A stretch of DNA of 24,849 nt from Chryseosolibacter sp964438975 (GCA_964438975.1 CAYTMU010000051.1:1-24849); one strand, 5' to 3'. Counted from the stretch's first letter, positions 16,945 through 24,825 are shown. A program made the numbers and translations. The notes: generated by a model from the sequence alone, not told the origin.

Positions 16945-17211
16945 ATGGAATCGCAAGACGAAGGAAAAAATGAAAGAGCCTTTCGGTCATTTGGCCAGAA
17001 GGTAGACGACTTTCTCAAGGAATTGAACGAAGCCGGCGACAAACTCCAAAAGGAGTTTGAAACAAAGTATGAAGAATTGAAGGACGCAGCGGAGAAGCTC
17101 AAGCGGGAAGGTGAAAGCAAAGAGCGCTGGAAAGAGGTAGAGGCCAGCCTGAAAAAAGCCGCAGACGAGCTCAGCAATGCATTCAAAGCCGCCTTTGGAA
17201 AGCGTTCGTAG
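16945..17211 (+). CDS. Small charged helical protein (88 aa), unknown function
   Basis: An 88-residue, Lys/Glu/Ala-rich protein that should be one or two long helices or a coiled-coil. It has no signal peptide, no Cys and no membrane segment. The segments FGQKVDDFLKELNEAGDKLQ and RWKEVEASLKKAADELSNAF show heptad-like spacing of hydrophobic residues. ATG 16945 (MESQDEGK) is preferred over an in-frame TTG at 16921, whose extra residues are unlike the rest. It is followed after 46 bp by the aldehyde dehydrogenase, so the two may be co-transcribed, although no functional link is evident. Similar small proteins occur in Cytophagales from memory; I cannot name a family. Confidence 0.7.
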   Translation: MESQDEGKNERAFRSFGQKVDDFLKELNEAGDKLQKEFETKYEELKDAAEKLKREGESKERWKEVEASLKKAADELSNAFKAAFGKRS

Positions 17212-17257
17212 TTTCCCGCACGCTATTTACGAGCCAATATCTGCAAAACTAACCGCC

Positions 17258-18610
17258 ATGTTGAGATCTGTAAACCCTTTTGATCAAACACTCATTGCCG
17301 AATTCGCGCCTGACGACGCTAAAACACTGGAAAAAAAGGTCACGAAGGCCGCCGATGCGTTCCGTGTCTGGAAACAGGAAACATTCGAACACCGAGGCGA
17401 TCTGATGAAGCGATCCGGCGACATCCTATTGAGTGGCAAGTCTCGATACGCGCGCATCATTTCCACGGAGATGGGCAAGATCCTGGCAGAGGCAGAAGGC
17501 GAGATCGAAAAATGCGCCGGTGTCTGCCATTTTTATGCCGAGCAGGCGTCATCTTTTCTGAGTAACCGCATGATTCAAACGGAAGCATCCAAAAGCTATG
17601 TCGCCTGGCAGCCACTTGGCCCGGTACTCGCGATCATGCCCTGGAACTTCCCATTCTGGCAGGTTTTTCGTTTTGCAGCGCCTTCCCTGATGGCGGGGAA
17701 CGTTGGCTTGCTGAAGCACGCCAGCAATGTTTCCCAGTGCTCGCTGGCGATCCAGGAGGTTTTCACGGAGGCGGGGTTTCCCGAAGGTGTCTTCCAGTCA
17801 CTGCTGATCGGCTCCGACAAAGTCGACGGCCTTATCGCGGACGACCGCGTGGCTGCGGTTACATTGACGGGGAGTGAATCAGCAGGCACGAAGGTCGCGG
17901 CCTCGGCTGGAAAGAACTTGAAGAAAACAGTGCTCGAACTGGGCGGAAGTGATCCATTCATCGTACTGGAAGACGCCGACCTGGATCTAGCCGTACGGAT
18001 AGCTACCCAGTCGCGCATGCGAAACGCCGGACAGTCGTGCATCGCCGCCAAGCGGTTCATTGTAATACAGTCAGTATACGACGAGTTCCTCACACGGTTT
18101 GAAAAGAATGTTCGCGCACTGCGCCAGGGCAATCCATTGTTGGAGGACACAACCACCGGACCTCTGGCACGGGTTGATCTCGCGGAGGATGTGGAAAAAC
18201 AGATGAAAGATTCCATCACCGCAGGTGCCGGTCTGATCTGTGGCGGCGAACGTCAGGGAGCGAATTATCAGCCCGCCATTCTCGACGGCGTGAGAGCGGG
18301 CATGCCAGCCTTCGACGAGGAACTTTTCGGACCCGTAGCCTCTGTAATCCGGGCACGCGATGAAAAAGAGGCCGTGGATCTTGCCAATTCAAATCGATAC
18401 GGACTCGGGGCATCGGTTTGGACACGCGACAAGGAACGAGGCGAGCGAATAGCCCTGGAGATAGAATCCGGGAGTGTGTTTATCAACGCATTGATGCACT
18501 CAGATCAACGCCTGCCGTTCGGCGGCATCAAGAAGTCTGGTTACGGCCGGGAACTCTCCGAACTCGGCATTAAAGAGTTCGTAAACGCCAAGACGGTGTA
18601 CATCACATGA
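17258..18610 (+). CDS. NAD(P)-dependent aldehyde dehydrogenase, succinate-semialdehyde dehydrogenase type
   Basis: A 450-residue cytosolic aldehyde dehydrogenase that oxidises an aldehyde to its acid with NAD(P). The catalytic Cys261 is in NAGQSCIAAKRF, the general base Glu227 in LELGGSDPFIV, and the oxyanion Asn130 in PWNFPFW. The cofactor segment LTGSESAG (203-210) and the EELFGPV loop (354-360) are also present. The overall sequence, starting SVNPFDQTLIAEF and ending SGYGRELSELGIKEFVNAKT, matches the short SSADH (GabD/Sad-like) group. ATG 17258 is chosen over upstream in-frame codons (17177), which would overlap the previous gene. Lys153 stands in LLKHAS where many family members have KP[SA]. 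The substrate is not certain; no GABA-pathway gene is nearby. Confidence 0.93.
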   Translation: MLRSVNPFDQTLIAEFAPDDAKTLEKKVTKAADAFRVWKQETFEHRGDLMKRSGDILLSGKSRYARIISTEMGKILAEAEGEIEKCAGVCHFYAEQASSFLSNRMIQTEASKSYVAWQPLGPVLAIMPWNFPFWQVFRFAAPSLMAGNVGLLKHASNVSQCSLAIQEVFTEAGFPEGVFQSLLIGSDKVDGLIADDRVAAVTLTGSESAGTKVAASAGKNLKKTVLELGGSDPFIVLEDADLDLAVRIATQSRMRNAGQSCIAAKRFIVIQSVYDEFLTRFEKNVRALRQGNPLLEDTTTGPLARVDLAEDVEKQMKDSITAGAGLICGGERQGANYQPAILDGVRAGMPAFDEELFGPVASVIRARDEKEAVDLANSNRYGLGASVWTRDKERGERIALEIESGSVFINALMHSDQRLPFGGIKKSGYGRELSELGIKEFVNAKTVYIT

Positions 18611-18668
18611 TGCCTCAGGTTCAAGACATTACCACCAGCTGAGCATCAGGAATCCCCGAGCTTCCGAA

Positions 18669-18695
18669 AAGTCCCTCTCCCACGGAGAGGGATTT
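18669..18695. terminator. Hairpin between convergent genes
   Basis: CCCTCTCC (18673-18680) and GGAGAGGG (18684-18691) form a perfect 8-bp stem with a 3-nt loop, extendable to 12 pairs (18669-18680 / 18684-18695) with one G-U. It sits between the stops of the aldehyde dehydrogenase (plus) and the GIN-domain gene (minus), so it may be a bidirectional terminator, although no long T-run follows. The CCCTCTCC…GGAGAGGG…TTTAGG…TGAGG string also resembles dispersed intergenic elements known from many genomes. Confidence 0.55.
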
Positions 18696-18706
18696 AGGAT
18701 GAGGTA

Positions 18707-19420
18707 CTACTCCTGACTTACCGAACTGGCTCCGGAAAGATCCGACCCAACCGTCGGCGCGCCGCGGTACACCAGATGACTCGCGCCGCTTGCCCGTACG
18801 TCCAGGTTATCGCTGACGGTCACCTCGCTGCTGGATGCACCGGCAAGACGCACGTCGGCGGACGCTACCGGAAAGCTAAATGCTTTTAGCACCGAAGCTC
18901 CGGAAAGATCAGCGTCCATAACTTCACCGCTGCCGCGCAGGTTCAGATAAGACGCGCCGGAGAGAACGATATCCATTTCACGAGTATCGACACTGAGTTG
19001 ACAGACAGAAGCCCCGGAAAGGCTGACCGCAAACGGCTCATCACTTTCGAAACCAGAAACCTTCGTGTCGCTCGCGCCGGAGAAAGTGACCGCTCGCAGC
19101 TCCGGACTAGTAATCGTAATAAAGGTATCATGGCGACGCTCGCGTGACTTGCGAAAGCCCACAACAAGGGTACTACCTTCCTTCTCAACGATCAGATCTT
19201 CGACGTTCCTGCGATCACCACTTGCCTTTACGGAGAAAAACTCGGCGTATTCGACTTCGACGTGAAGCGCACTGCCGATCTCCAGGCGATCGAAATCGAC
19301 GATCGAGAAAGCGCGCTCGGCGAACTGCCGGGGACCTGGATCTTCAACCTGACAACCCGTGAAAAAAGTGCTGCAGGCGGCAACCAGCATAATTGCGGTG
19401 ATTTTGAAAGATGTTGGCAT
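18707..19420 (-). CDS. GIN-domain (DUF2807) lipoprotein, putative autotransporter-adhesin head-like
   Basis: A 237-residue lipoprotein: the signal peptide ends in FFTGC (Cys23), followed by QVEDPG. The 40-115 region (FSIVDFDRLEIGSALHVEVE) is the usual start of the DUF2807 fold. After it come seven 'SGAS/AGAS' turns with Gly at 115, 136, 155, 174, 194, 212 and 230, about 19 residues apart, as expected of a right-handed beta-helix. The last repeat ends only seven residues before the C-terminus, so the helix fills the rest of the protein. Function is unknown; a surface or periplasmic scaffold is likely. It stands alone between the convergent aldehyde dehydrogenase and the upstream tsf gene. No TAnnTTTG was seen in the 131 bp before it. 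Confidence 0.88.
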   Translation of the reverse strand: MPTSFKITAIMLVAACSTFFTGCQVEDPGPRQFAERAFSIVDFDRLEIGSALHVEVEYAEFFSVKASGDRRNVEDLIVEKEGSTLVVGFRKSRERRHDTFITITSPELRAVTFSGASDTKVSGFESDEPFAVSLSGASVCQLSVDTREMDIVLSGASYLNLRGSGEVMDADLSGASVLKAFSFPVASADVRLAGASSSEVTVSDNLDVRASGASHLVYRGAPTVGSDLSGASSVSQE

Positions 19421-19495
19421 ATCCTATGTTTTGTTCTACTGACAATCCACCGCCCACAAACCCCTACTGGTGGATCGGTTTTCTGTAAAACAAAA

Positions 19496-19527
19496 CGGCA
19501 TCCGACAATTTGAGTTGCCGGATGCCG
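19496..19527 (-). terminator. Intrinsic terminator after tsf
   Basis: CGGCATCCG (19496-19504) and CGGATGCCG (19519-19527) form a perfect 9-bp GC-rich stem, with a further CAA/TTG pairing inside the loop. On the minus strand the stem is followed by TTTTGTTTTAC. It lies 25 bp after the tsf stop and ends that transcript before the GIN-domain gene. Confidence 0.8.
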
Positions 19528-19551
19528 CCAAAAAAATATTTTTTCGATTCT

Positions 19552-20385
19552 CTACCCGATCGCCACGCGTCTGAATTCCGCAACCGTCAGTCCTTTGGTC
19601 ACCGTATCAAGGTATTGCGCAACAGTCTTGGAATTATCCTTTACAAAAGCCTGGTGCAACAGGGTGCTATCTTTAAAGAACTTCTGAAGTTTTCCCTGTG
19701 CGATCTTGTCGACCATATTGGCTGGCTTACCTTCAGCAATGATCTGGGCCTTGGCAATTTCAAGTTCCTTGTCGATAACCGAGCGATCCACCGACGTTTC
19801 ATCCACAGCTACAGGGTTCATCGCTGCGATCTGCATGCCGATGTCGCGCCCTGCTTCGGTTACATCCTTACCGTTAACACCTTTCAGCGATACCAGGACA
19901 CCGAGTTTTGATCCTGCGTGGATATACGAAACGATCGACTCTCCCTCCATGTGAACGTATTCACTTACCTCTACCTTTTCGCCGATCTTACCAACTAGCT
20001 CTATGATCTTTTCATTCAATGTCAGGCCGTCCGCCTTCAAATTCAAGAGAGACTCTTTGTCCGCTGGCTTTTCCTGAAACGCAGTCTCCACGATAAGCTT
20101 TCCAAGACTCTGGAATTCATCGTTTTTTGCAACGAAGTCAGTCTCACAATTGAGAGCGATCAGCACCGCTTCTTTGTTGTCGTCGGAAACTTTTATAAAG
20201 ACAGTACCTTCTTTCGCATCCCGATCCGAACGGGAAGCCGATACCTTCTGCCCCTTCTTCCTGAGAATTTCTATGGCTTGCTCAAAATCACCGCCGGCCT
20301 CGGTAAGGGCTTTCTTACAATCCATCATACCGGCGCCTGTCATCTGGCGAAGTTTGTTTACATCTTGTGCTGAAATGGCTGACAT
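19552..20385 (-). CDS. tsf: Translation elongation factor Ts
   Basis: A 277-residue guanine-nucleotide exchange factor that recycles EF-Tu-GDP in the cytosol. The N-terminal UBA-like domain reads KLRQMTGAGMMDCKKALTEA (11-30), followed by GGDFEQAIEILRKKG. The core signature NCETDFVAKNDEF carries the TDFVAKN residues that contact EF-Tu. The second core subdomain includes VSEYVHMEG and IGMQIAAMNP, and the C-terminus has KLQKFFKDSTLLHQAFVKD. The length is close to the 283 residues of E. coli. It follows rpsB after 122 bp, with a strong terminator in between. I found no TAnnTTTG element in the gap, so expression may depend on read-through or an unrecognised promoter. Confidence 0.97.
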   Translation of the reverse strand: MSAISAQDVNKLRQMTGAGMMDCKKALTEAGGDFEQAIEILRKKGQKVSASRSDRDAKEGTVFIKVSDDNKEAVLIALNCETDFVAKNDEFQSLGKLIVETAFQEKPADKESLLNLKADGLTLNEKIIELVGKIGEKVEVSEYVHMEGESIVSYIHAGSKLGVLVSLKGVNGKDVTEAGRDIGMQIAAMNPVAVDETSVDRSVIDKELEIAKAQIIAEGKPANMVDKIAQGKLQKFFKDSTLLHQAFVKDNSKTVAQYLDTVTKGLTVAEFRRVAIG

Positions 20386-20423
20386 ATCGATTACTGTTTC
20401 TGTTTTGAGTTGAACATCCCCTT

Positions 20424-20460
20424 AAAAAAACTGAACATCGGCAGGGGGGCCGATGTTCAG
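20424..20460 (-). terminator. Strong intrinsic terminator between rpsB and tsf
   Basis: CTGAACATCGGC (20431-20442) and GCCGATGTTCAG (20449-20460) form a perfect 12-bp stem with a 6-nt loop. On the minus strand it is followed directly by seven T (20430-20424). This is a textbook Rho-independent terminator in the direction of rpsB. A second small hairpin (CTAAG…CTTAG, 20463-20476) precedes it. Confidence 0.9.
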
Positions 20461-20507
20461 TGCTAAGTATTCTTAGTGGCTATCGAAACACAACGGCTAT
20501 CCGCGGA

Positions 20508-21281
20508 TTACGCTTTCGTTTCCTCCACATGCTCGTCAACTTTCCGCTTCTCGTCCTCTTCTTTCTTCAGAGCTGCGTCTTCCTTGTCTTTCTTACGCTC
20601 CGCGAGAGCTTCCTCGATCACTTTGCCGATGTGGCGGGTGAGGATGGAGATCGATTTGAAGGCATCATCGTTACACGGTACCGGAAAATCAACACCTGAC
20701 GGATCACTGTTCGTATCCACGAGAGCAAACACCGGAATGTTCAACTTTTGCGCTTCCGTTACTGCGATATGCTCGCGTTTTACGTCGATGACGAAAAGAG
20801 CTGCAGGCAACCGGTTCAGGTCGGCAATACCACCGAGAAGTTTTTCAAGCTTTGCTTTTTCGCGGGTCACCATCAGGCGCTCGCGTTTTGCAAGATTCGT
20901 GAAAGCTTCATCCTTCATCAGTTTTTCGATCTGCGAAAGCTTCTTGAGTGACTTGCGAATAGTCGCGAAGTTGGTAAGCATTCCTCCCAGCCAACGCTCG
21001 GTCACATACGGCATATTCAACCGCTTTGCTTCTTCTGTGACAATGTCTTTCGCCTGTTTTTTGGTGGCGACAAACATGATCTTACGGCCCGACCGCACAA
21101 TGTTCTTTAACGCGAACGTCGCTTCCTCCAGTTTGGCAAGTGTCTTATTGAGATCGATAATGTGGATGCCGTTGTTCTCCATGAAGATGTACTCAGCCAT
21201 CTTCGGATTCCATTTACGGGTCAGGTGACCAAAGTGAACACCTGCATCCAGTAATTCCTGATAGGTTAGTTTTTCTGCCAT
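20508..21281 (-). CDS. rpsB: 30S ribosomal protein uS2
   Basis: A 257-residue ribosomal protein of the small subunit. ATG 21281 (MAEKLTYQELLDAGVHFGHL) matches the conserved N-terminus; the open frame upstream (to 21371) runs into rpsI and is spurious. Conserved blocks include TRKWNPKMAEYIFMENNGIH, RWLGGMLTNFATIR and PVFALVDTNSDPSGVDFPVP. The C-terminus has a long charged extension (about 30 residues rich in K, E and D), common in Bacteroidota. It starts 13 bp after rpsI. Confidence 0.98.
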   Translation of the reverse strand: MAEKLTYQELLDAGVHFGHLTRKWNPKMAEYIFMENNGIHIIDLNKTLAKLEEATFALKNIVRSGRKIMFVATKKQAKDIVTEEAKRLNMPYVTERWLGGMLTNFATIRKSLKKLSQIEKLMKDEAFTNLAKRERLMVTREKAKLEKLLGGIADLNRLPAALFVIDVKREHIAVTEAQKLNIPVFALVDTNSDPSGVDFPVPCNDDAFKSISILTRHIGKVIEEALAERKKDKEDAALKKEEDEKRKVDEHVEETKA

Positions 21282-21294
21282 TGAATTCTTTCTA

Positions 21295-21681
21295 TTAACG
21301 CTTGCTGAACTGGAATCTCCTTCTTGCTTTCCGGCGGCCTGGCTTCTTGCGTTCCACCATGCGTGAATCACGGGTCAGCAACCGGTCTTTCTTCAGGGCC
21401 GGTCTGTGCTCGTCACTGATCTGAACCAGCGCGCGGGCGATCCCGAGACGTACGGCTTCCGCCTGTCCTTTGATACCGCCACCTTCTACGTTCACATTCA
21501 CGTCGTACTGATCCTCAGCTTTTATCGCAGCAAGCGCTTGCTTTACTGTCGTTTGATGGATGTCGGAGAGGAAATATTCTTTCAAACCACGGTTGTTAAC
21601 CGTAATATCTCCTTTTCCCGGTTGTAGATAGATCCGGGCAATTGATGTCTTCCTTCTACCGATTGTGTTGATAACCTGCAT
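21295..21681 (-). CDS. rpsI: 30S ribosomal protein uS9
   Basis: A 128-residue small-subunit protein. The N-terminus MQVINTIGRRKTSIARIYLQ, the GGIKGQAEAVRLGIARAL block and the basic C-terminal tail PGRRKARRRFQFSKR, which reaches toward the P-site tRNA, are all present. It starts 3 bp after the rplM stop, as in the conserved rplM-rpsI pair. The length is normal. Confidence 0.98.
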   Translation of the reverse strand: MQVINTIGRRKTSIARIYLQPGKGDITVNNRGLKEYFLSDIHQTTVKQALAAIKAEDQYDVNVNVEGGGIKGQAEAVRLGIARALVQISDEHRPALKKDRLLTRDSRMVERKKPGRRKARRRFQFSKR

Positions 21682-21684
21682 TTA

Positions 21685-22128
21685 TCAGAATTTAATTTCC
21701 TTGGGTTGTTGTGCCTCGTGGGGGTGTTCCGCTCCCGCATAAACATGGAGGCTTCGGAACAATTCACGTCCGAGTGTGTTTTTCGGTAGCATACCGCGAA
21801 CGGCGTGCTCGATCAAACGCTCGGGGTGTTTCGAACGGATCAGCTGAGGCGTGTGTTCACGCTGGCCACCCGGATAGCCTGAGTGCGTAAAGATCACGCG
21901 ATCAGTCCATTTTTTCCCGGTCATCCGGACTTTCTCTGCATTGATGACAATCACGTGGTCGCCACAATCGACATGCGGAGCATAGCTCGGTTTGTGCTTA
22001 CCACGGATGATCTTGGCAATCTCACTCGCAACCCGGCCCAGTACCTTGCCGTTGGCGTCTACAATAACCCATCCTTTGTCAACTGTTGTCTTGTTGGGAT
22101 AGGTCGTTTTATAACTATTATGATCCAT
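21685..22128 (-). CDS. rplM: 50S ribosomal protein uL13
   Basis: A 147-residue large-subunit protein. ATG 22128 gives MDHNSYKTTYPNKTTVDKGW, matching uL13 starts; the open frame extends to 22182, upstream of the predicted transcription start, so the longer form is rejected. The GKVLGRVASEIAKIIRGK block, the CGDHVIVINAEKVRMTGKKW segment and AVRGMLPKNTLGRELFRSLH are canonical. It is the first gene of the rplM-rpsI-rpsB operon. Confidence 0.98.
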   Translation of the reverse strand: MDHNSYKTTYPNKTTVDKGWVIVDANGKVLGRVASEIAKIIRGKHKPSYAPHVDCGDHVIVINAEKVRMTGKKWTDRVIFTHSGYPGGQREHTPQLIRSKHPERLIEHAVRGMLPKNTLGRELFRSLHVYAGAEHPHEAQQPKEIKF

Positions 22129-22179
22129 TTTCCAGCTTAAAATCGAACTAAAGTGCACTCTTCCCCTTAAAAAGGGACA

Positions 22180-22210
22180 CAAAGGTAAAAGGACTAATTT
22201 TTAAATGCAA
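22180..22210 (-). promoter_or_regulatory. Bacteroidota-type promoter of the rplM operon
   Basis: The minus strand shows TTG (22210-22208), 20 nt, then TACCTTTG (22187-22180). Both elements and the spacing match the -33/-7 consensus exactly. Transcription would start near 22173, leaving a leader of about 45 nt before the rplM ATG. The leader contains a short imperfect stem (CCCTTTTTAAGGGG on the minus strand, 22174-22161). Confidence 0.85.
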
Positions 22211-22265
22211 GCGCACTGGGGAATATTAGCTCGCAAAGCAGGGTTTCGGAAAGCCACGAACCGGC

Positions 22266-23027
22266 TCAACTGCAGTTAGCTTCAAGCTGCCGTATAAGTG
22301 CTTGAAAATCTTTGGGGTATGGAGCGTCGACAACCTGCCGCTGCCCTGACAAATCTTCAAATTGCAGCGATTGGGCGTGAAGTGCCATCCGCTTCATAAA
22401 CGGCTCTTCTTCCGTTCCCTTCTTCAATTTATAGCCGCGCTTCACCCGTGAAAGAAGGAAAGGCTTCCCTCCGTACGTATCATCCCCTGTAATTGGAGCT
22501 CCCTTCAGGGCAAGATGAACGCGGATCTGATGCATTCGGCCGGTAATCGGACGGCACTCTATTAAGGAGTATCCGCGAAACGATCTCAATGACGTAAACC
22601 AGGTCTGCGCTGCTTTTCCTTCCAACCGGCTGATCCGGGCGACTCCGTCATCCAGTTTCAGGATCGGGGCATCGACAAGCTCGGCCTGAAAATCGTGCAC
22701 TCCATCAACTACAGCATGGTACACCTTTCCAACCTGCCGGTGCTCGAATTGCATGTTCAGATGCCGATAGGCTTCTGGGTTCTTCGCGATCGCCAAAACC
22801 CCTGAAGTATCCTTGTCCAGGCGATGGCACACCTGCGCGGACGAAACATAGGCGCGCGCAATTGCCAGAAGGTTGGTGCCACCGGCCCTGTCCTCCAGTG
22901 TTGACAGAAACGGTGGTTTGTTCACCAGGACGAAATCCTCGTCTTCGAACAGGATCATATCACTCAACGTAGAGACTGACTTCCCAGATTTGTGCGTTCG
23001 TGTATTCGCTGAATTTTCAATTTTCAT
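22266..23027 (-). CDS. RluA family pseudouridine synthase
   Basis: A 253-residue enzyme that isomerises uridine to pseudouridine in rRNA or tRNA. The catalytic motif CHRLDKDTSGV gives Asp71. Other family blocks are FVLVNKPPFLST (32-43), GRMHQIRVHLA in the C-terminal half, and GDDTYGG. No N-terminal S4 domain is present: the first 25 residues are polar and unrelated, so it is a compact RluA/RluC-D-like form. The target site cannot be predicted. Its ATG overlaps the histidine kinase stop by 4 bp (ATGA), so translation is probably coupled. A perfect promoter of the next operon (rplM) starts 56 bp after its stop. Confidence 0.94.
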   Translation of the reverse strand: MKIENSANTRTHKSGKSVSTLSDMILFEDEDFVLVNKPPFLSTLEDRAGGTNLLAIARAYVSSAQVCHRLDKDTSGVLAIAKNPEAYRHLNMQFEHRQVGKVYHAVVDGVHDFQAELVDAPILKLDDGVARISRLEGKAAQTWFTSLRSFRGYSLIECRPITGRMHQIRVHLALKGAPITGDDTYGGKPFLLSRVKRGYKLKKGTEEEPFMKRMALHAQSLQFEDLSGQRQVVDAPYPKDFQALIRQLEANCS

Positions 23028-24037
23028 CCTTCCTTCTTTTCACGCGGGAGGGTGAACTGAACGGCTGTTCCCCTACCCAACTCACTCTCAATAACAGCGC
23101 TTGTGCCATGCCCGTCAAGAATATGCTTTACGATCGCAAGCCCCAGCCCGGTTCCTCCCTTCTCGCGACTTCGGCTCTTGTCGACCCGGTAGAAGCGCTC
23201 GAACACGCGATGAATATGCTCGGGCGGTATCCCCTCGCCGAAATCCCTGACCTCCGTCACGAGCGATTTGCCCTTGGGGGTGAAACTGACAACGACTTCA
23301 CCCCCTTCTGCGGAGTGTTTTATTGCATTCGATATAAGATTGGTCATCACCTGACCAATCCTGGACTCATCACCATAGACTGTAACTTTGCTCTGCGGTC
23401 CTTCAATACGCAAGACAATATCCTTCTTGTTTACCTTGCCACGGAACTGCTCAAAGACCTCCTCCGTCAGATCATAAAGATCGAATTGCCGAAATCGCAT
23501 CTTGATCTGCCCAGATTCGATCTGTGACAGCATCAGCAGATCCTGCACCAGCATATCGAGCCCATCGAGGCTTTTAGCGGCTTTTTTCAAAAACTTCTTT
23601 CTCACCGATTTTTCCTCCGCGGCACCATCGAGAAGCGTGTGAACAAACCCCTGCGCAGCAAAGATCGGTGTCTTCAGCTCGTGCGATACATCGGCGATGA
23701 ATTCTTTCCGCATTCCTTCCAAATTCTTCAGGCGATCGATCTCTACCTGTTTCTTGCGGATTACTGCATCAGCAGCCTCTGATAACTCCGCAAGAGTTGC
23801 CGGCTGGCGATCTCCGAGTTCTGAGCGCAAACGATCGCCAAGGCTGCGTAGCTCGCGACCGACAAACCGGTCGTATGCAAACTGGAGAATTGTGAACACA
23901 GCAGCGACGACGACCAGGAACAGCGCAACGAGTTCACCGCCCGTCGCATCGGCAATCACCCAGGCCGCAAGTACCGTAACTACTGCGATCAACGCTGCTA
24001 ACAGCAGCAATACCAATATACCAGGATTGCGCAACAT
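23024..24037 (-). CDS. PhoR-like sensor histidine kinase with minimal periplasmic region
   Basis: A 337-residue inner-membrane kinase. Two membrane helices (about 5-28 and 36-57) are joined by only about seven residues (ADATGGE), so it has no extracytoplasmic sensor domain. A linker (about 58-105) leads to the HisKA domain with FIADVSHELKTP (phospho-acceptor His119). The HATPase domain has the N box NLISNAIKHS (Asn237), the G1 box DFGEGIP and the GTGLGL motif (295-300), with the intervening FERFYRVDKSRSREKGG of the PhoR group. It lies 44 bp after the response regulator, which is its likely partner. It may sense through the membrane or through another protein. No PAS domain is visible. Confidence 0.93.
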   Translation of the reverse strand: MLRNPGILVLLLLAALIAVVTVLAAWVIADATGGELVALFLVVVAAVFTILQFAYDRFVGRELRSLGDRLRSELGDRQPATLAELSEAADAVIRKKQVEIDRLKNLEGMRKEFIADVSHELKTPIFAAQGFVHTLLDGAAEEKSVRKKFLKKAAKSLDGLDMLVQDLLMLSQIESGQIKMRFRQFDLYDLTEEVFEQFRGKVNKKDIVLRIEGPQSKVTVYGDESRIGQVMTNLISNAIKHSAEGGEVVVSFTPKGKSLVTEVRDFGEGIPPEHIHRVFERFYRVDKSRSREKGGTGLGLAIVKHILDGHGTSAVIESELGRGTAVQFTLPREKKEG

Positions 24038-24050
24038 GGAACAGAGAGGG

Positions 24051-24058
24051 CAAAGTTA
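24051..24058 (-). promoter_or_regulatory. Possible internal -7 element before the histidine kinase
   Basis: TAACTTTG on the minus strand (24058-24051) matches TAnnTTTG fully and lies 13 nt before the kinase ATG. No TTG is found at the expected distance, so it may be weak, or chance. Confidence 0.3.
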
Positions 24059-24081
24059 CGGATAAAAGCCGGCAAAGATGC

Positions 24082-24768
24082 TCAGGCGTTGAACTTATAC
24101 CCGACTCCTTTTACCGTGGCGATGTAATCATCTCCGATCTTCTCCCGCACCTTTCGGATATGGACATCCACCGTGCGCGCAACCACATACACATCTACAC
24201 CCCACACGTGCTGCAGCAGTTCGTCGCGGGTCAACACCTTGTTTGGGTTCTTCGCCAGGAAGTACAACAACTCAAACTCCTTCTTGGGAAGACTGATCTC
24301 TTTGCCGTTAACCGTTATCGTGTAACTCGTGCGATCGATCTTCAATCCTTCGAATTCGATCCAGCCGGAAGGTTGGTTGAGCTTCTGATCACGGCGAAAC
24401 ACTGCGTTGATCCGGCTCAGTAGTGCGCGAGGTTTGATCGGTTTGGTGATATAATCGTCCGCGCCGACATCGAACGCCGCCACTTCGGAGTACTCCTCCG
24501 ACCGGGCTGTCAGAAAGATAACAAAGGTGTCGTGTACTTCAGGCATCTCGCGCAAGCGTCGACACGTCTCGACGCCATCCATTTCCGGCATCATGATATC
24601 GAGCAACACCAGATCCGGATGAAAGACCTTTGCCTTTTCAAGCGCCCTGACTCCGTTGAGTGCCGTTTCAACCTGGTAACCCTCTTTTTCAAGATTGTAT
24701 TTCAGCAATTCAAGAATCGGCTCCTCATCGTCAACGACAAGCACTCGCTGCTTCGGCTTGTTTGCCAT
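24082..24768 (-). CDS. PhoB-like OmpR/PhoB family response regulator
   Basis: A 228-residue DNA-binding response regulator. The receiver domain (about 7-120) has the acidic pair Asp13/Asp14 (VLVVDDEEPI), phospho-acceptor Asp57 (LVLLDIMMPEMDG), Thr87 (FLTARS) and Lys109 (DDYITKPIKP). The winged-helix effector domain (about 130-228) has the LPKKEFELLYFLAKNPNKVL and LLQHVWGVDVYVVARTVDVH motifs and ends VKGVGYKFNA, as in PhoB-type regulators. ATG 24768 is chosen because it lies just downstream of a -7 element; the upstream ATG at 24804 lies before that element. Its partner is the adjacent histidine kinase. The target genes are not identifiable here. Confidence 0.95.
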   Translation of the reverse strand: MANKPKQRVLVVDDEEPILELLKYNLEKEGYQVETALNGVRALEKAKVFHPDLVLLDIMMPEMDGVETCRRLREMPEVHDTFVIFLTARSEEYSEVAAFDVGADDYITKPIKPRALLSRINAVFRRDQKLNQPSGWIEFEGLKIDRTSYTITVNGKEISLPKKEFELLYFLAKNPNKVLTRDELLQHVWGVDVYVVARTVDVHIRKVREKIGDDYIATVKGVGYKFNA

Positions 24769-24783
24769 AGAACGTTGTTTATG

Positions 24784-24791
24784 CAAAGGTA
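24784..24791 (-). promoter_or_regulatory. -7 element of the response regulator operon
   Basis: TACCTTTG (minus, 24791-24784) is a full TAnnTTTG match, 15 nt before the ATG at 24768. The position of the -33 TTG is occupied by TTT (20-nt spacing). A leader of about 10 nt follows. Confidence 0.6.
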
Positions 24792-24825
24792 ACTCACTAC
24801 ACACGGGAATAAAACTGGGATGGGG

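Noticed and set aside
17596..18219. A 207-residue minus-strand frame within the aldehyde dehydrogenase gene
   Set aside because: It is antisense to conserved active-site coding sequence and has a low-complexity Ser/Arg composition.
20476..21228. A 250-residue plus-strand open frame across rpsB
   Set aside because: It is antisense to the clear uS2 gene, rich in Ser, Arg and Phe, without domain features, and is a shadow frame.
22211..22265. Terminator after the pseudouridine synthase gene
   Set aside because: Only a bulged short stem (GGTTCG…CGAAACC on the minus strand) without a T-run is present; too weak to call.
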